Below, one piece after another: positions 61,481 through 64,000 of a DNA stretch of 64,000 nucleotides (positions within the stretch are counted from its first letter, which is position 1; each line of letters starts with the position of its first letter). The translations under genes were made by a program, and so were the position numbers. The notes below the pieces were generated by a model. The model was not told the DNA's origin. It saw only the letters and a program-made list of their open reading frames with translations, and did no database searches. The DNA lies in assembly GCF_000300875.1 (NCBI RefSeq), contig NZ_AMSG01000017.1:1-64000 (forward strand), read 5' to 3'. The DNA is from Galbibacter marinus. GTDB lineage: Bacteria > Bacteroidota > Bacteroidia > Flavobacteriales > Flavobacteriaceae.

Positions 61481-62230
61481 TTATAATATCTCCAAATCCT
61501 TAGATCGGTAATTGCGTAATTTGTGATCTTTTGGATCCAGTTCTGTAATAAGAGTATCGATTTCACCCAAGGTACAAACTCCATAATTTTGGCGAACATT
61601 CAACTTATTCGAATCTGCCAAGGCTATGGTTTTATCAGAGGCTGCAATCATTGCTTTTTTTACCAAAGAAACTTCATATCCCTCATCGGTAATCCCATTA
61701 GTAATATTAATACTACTAACACCTATAAAACATATATCAGCTGCAATACCAGAGAGCAATTGAACCACATCAATACCAACTGTTACCATTGATTTTTTAT
61801 TGATTTTCCCACCAATGAAAATCACTTCAATAGAAGGGTGCTCAGAAAGCTGCATTGCTATGGGCAAGCTATAGGTATAGACCGTCGCGTTTAAATCTTT
61901 TGGAAATTGTTTGGCAAGCATTAAATTGGTTGTTCCCCCACTAATAATAATCACCATACCATCTTTCATAAGGTTGGATGCTTTTTTTGATATAGCGTTT
62001 TTAGCATCCCTGTTGAAGATCATATCTTCATTGTAATGATAAAGCTTTTGTATGGTAGATACTGCTCCTCCATGAACTTTCAAAATCAGTCCTTTTTTAT
62101 CCAGCTCATTGAGATCTCTGCGTATGGTATCTTCAGAAACTTTTAATTTTCGGGCTAAAAAATTTGAAGATACATTACGGTTAATCCGTACCTCTTCCAC
62201 AATAACATCCTGTCTGTCTCTCTTTTGCAT
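61481..62230 (-). CDS. DeoR/GlpR family transcriptional regulator
   Basis: VSSNFLARKLKVSEDTIRRDLNELDKKGLILKVHGGAV. Confidence 0.93.
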   Translation of the reverse strand: MQKRDRQDVIVEEVRINRNVSSNFLARKLKVSEDTIRRDLNELDKKGLILKVHGGAVSTIQKLYHYNEDMIFNRDAKNAISKKASNLMKDGMVIIISGGTTNLMLAKQFPKDLNATVYTYSLPIAMQLSEHPSIEVIFIGGKINKKSMVTVGIDVVQLLSGIAADICFIGVSSINITNGITDEGYEVSLVKKAMIAASDKTIALADSNKLNVRQNYGVCTLGEIDTLITELDPKDHKLRNYRSKDLEIL

Positions 62231-62460
62231 ACTTTTCGGTATTTTTACTTAGAATACAACGATCAATTCCGTTAACACGTAAAATTAAAGCATTTTTTTA
62301 TTAATTGCTGCATAAATATTGCATTTTTAATCATTTTACATGTCAGATTACCGAAATAAATGTATCTTACCATCGTCTTATTTGGTTAAAATAATTCCTA
62401 TCCACTAGGTTTATAACCCTATTAAGCTACCGTTGAAAACAATTATAAAACGACCTTTTC

Positions 62461-63936
62461 ATGAATACCACCTTGTTCCTAGCCGTATTTATAGCTTACT
62501 TTTTACTCCTCGCTGGAATTTCTCGTATTGTATCGAGAACCTCTGGAAGCGATGCTTTTTACACTGGAGATCGTGAATCTCCTTGGCCTCTAGTTGCCTA
62601 TGGAATGATTGGGGCAGCCATGTCAGGGGTTACTTTTGTCTCCATTCCAGGGATGGTTTCTAATAACTTCCTTTACTATTTCCAATTTGTTTTAGGGAAC
62701 ATGATAGGCTATAGTTTCATCGTCTTTGTCTTAATCCCCATATACTATAAACTAAAATTAGTATCCATCTACACCTATCTTTCTAATAGATTTGGGTTCT
62801 ACTCCTATAAGACTGGGTCGCTGTTTTTTATCATCTCGCAGTCCTTTGGTGCCGCATTAAGACTACTTCTGGGGGTCAAAGTATTAGATTATGCGCTTTT
62901 TGATCCACTAGGGATTCCATTTCATATAGCGGTTGTTATCATCTTGGTTATTATTTGGTTATATACTAACAAATCAGGAATAAAGACTATCGTATGGACT
63001 GATGCTTGTCAAACTACGTTTTTAATTGCCGCAGCCCTTGTATCAATATTTGCCATTCAAGATGCAATGGATTTAAGCCTAGCGCAGACCATCGACACCA
63101 TGACTTCTCATAAATATTTTCAAATATTTGACTGGGATCCTAAATCTGGAAACAATTTCTTTAAACAGATTATAGCCGGTATACTTATCGCCATTGCTAT
63201 GATGGGATTGGATCAAAATATGATGCAGAAAACCCTCACTTGTAAATCACCTTATGATGCTCAAAAGAATGCTTTGGTATTTAGCTTTATCCTAGCAATC
63301 ACACAGTTTTTATTCTTATGTTTGGGAGTGTTACTTTATATATATGCAGAAAATCATGGAATATCCTTGGCTGTGGATAACAACGGAACCTTCCTAAACA
63401 CAGACGATCTTTTTCCAATGCTTGCTTTAAATAATTTTGGGTTGGCAGCTGCCATTACTTTTATTATGGGGATTACAGCAGCAGCTTTTTCAAGTGTTGA
63501 TTCCGCCTTGACAGCTCTGACAACTTCTTTTTCATACGATTTCTTAGATATGGAAAAAAAATCTCCTCAAGAGAAAAGGAAAACTAAAAACATGGTTTTG
63601 TTAGGATTTAATTTAGTTGTGTTTGCAATAATGTCCGCCTTTGCAAATAGCACTGGTGATATTATTACAAGCATTTTCAAAGTGGCAGGGTACACTTATG
63701 GGCCTCTTCTAGGTCTATTTCTATTAGGGATTTTCACCAAGGTTAGAATAAAGGATAAATTCACCCCTATTATTTGTGTTATTGCACCTGTATTAACTTA
63801 TATCACCAATGAGTTACTGATTCACTATTTTAATTTTGATCTTGGCTTTATGAACGTGTTTATAAACGCCCTGATCACTGTTATATTCTTAGTTCTAATA
63901 CGCACCACAGATGACAAGAAACTTGTGGGAGAGTAG
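62461..63936 (+). CDS. sodium:solute symporter (SSS family)
   Basis: YGMIGAAMSGVTFVSIPGMVS; VDSALTALTTSFSYDFL. Confidence 0.92.
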   Translation: MNTTLFLAVFIAYFLLLAGISRIVSRTSGSDAFYTGDRESPWPLVAYGMIGAAMSGVTFVSIPGMVSNNFLYYFQFVLGNMIGYSFIVFVLIPIYYKLKLVSIYTYLSNRFGFYSYKTGSLFFIISQSFGAALRLLLGVKVLDYALFDPLGIPFHIAVVIILVIIWLYTNKSGIKTIVWTDACQTTFLIAAALVSIFAIQDAMDLSLAQTIDTMTSHKYFQIFDWDPKSGNNFFKQIIAGILIAIAMMGLDQNMMQKTLTCKSPYDAQKNALVFSFILAITQFLFLCLGVLLYIYAENHGISLAVDNNGTFLNTDDLFPMLALNNFGLAAAITFIMGITAAAFSSVDSALTALTTSFSYDFLDMEKKSPQEKRKTKNMVLLGFNLVVFAIMSAFANSTGDIITSIFKVAGYTYGPLLGLFLLGIFTKVRIKDKFTPIICVIAPVLTYITNELLIHYFNFDLGFMNVFINALITVIFLVLIRTTDDKKLVGE

Positions 63937-64000
63937 GGTTCTGGACCAATAGAAATTGTACCAAAAAAATAGCAATGGTTCTTAGTTTACTAAAAGACCA

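Noticed and set aside
1-64000. CRISPR arrays, rRNA genes and complete tRNA genes
   Set aside because: No regularly spaced direct repeats and no full tRNA or rRNA signatures seen; only the tRNA-Pro 3' fragment at 8045-8064.

Overview
The window is a Bacteroidota chromosome segment, probably Flavobacteriaceae. Evidence: TAnnTTTG -7 promoter motifs, BfmA/BtgA-type mobilization genes, GSII/GSIII, a TonB receptor and CarboxypepD_reg-like proteins. It contains two accessory zones followed by mostly conserved core genes.

(1) ~1-8065: right part of an integrated mobilizable element. It has two orphan genes separated by a long imperfect palindrome (cassette-like layout), an IS1182-like transposase 3' remnant abutting a 5'-truncated SIR2-like gene, a bfmA-relaxase-coupling protein operon with an oriT-like hairpin cluster, and a membrane protein. 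It ends at a 20-nt tRNA-Pro 3'-end fragment, which I read as the right attachment site. The matching intact tRNA-Pro is predicted to lie left of the window.

(2) ~8330-13470: gene-decay zone with a nitrosative/redox theme. It has an aconitase N-terminal fragment, an Rrf2 regulator, DUF6448-like protein, CMD/AhpD-like protein, NDH-2, a norB C-terminal remnant with an in-frame TGA, and a Crp/Fnr gene frameshifted at a homopolymer.

(3) ~13.6-64 kb: mainly ordinary chromosomal genes (fsr-like, icmF, purU, GH2, pyrF, prfA, purM, GSIII/GSII, blaI/blaR1-like, apt, SMR, rimO, ftsY, rpmG/rpmB, cinA, E2, recR, TonB receptor, nagB-LmbE fusion, two SSS transporters). A small ABC pair sits at 51.4-52.4 kb.

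No CRISPR array, rRNA or complete tRNA was recognised. All product calls come from reading motifs; no database search was possible.
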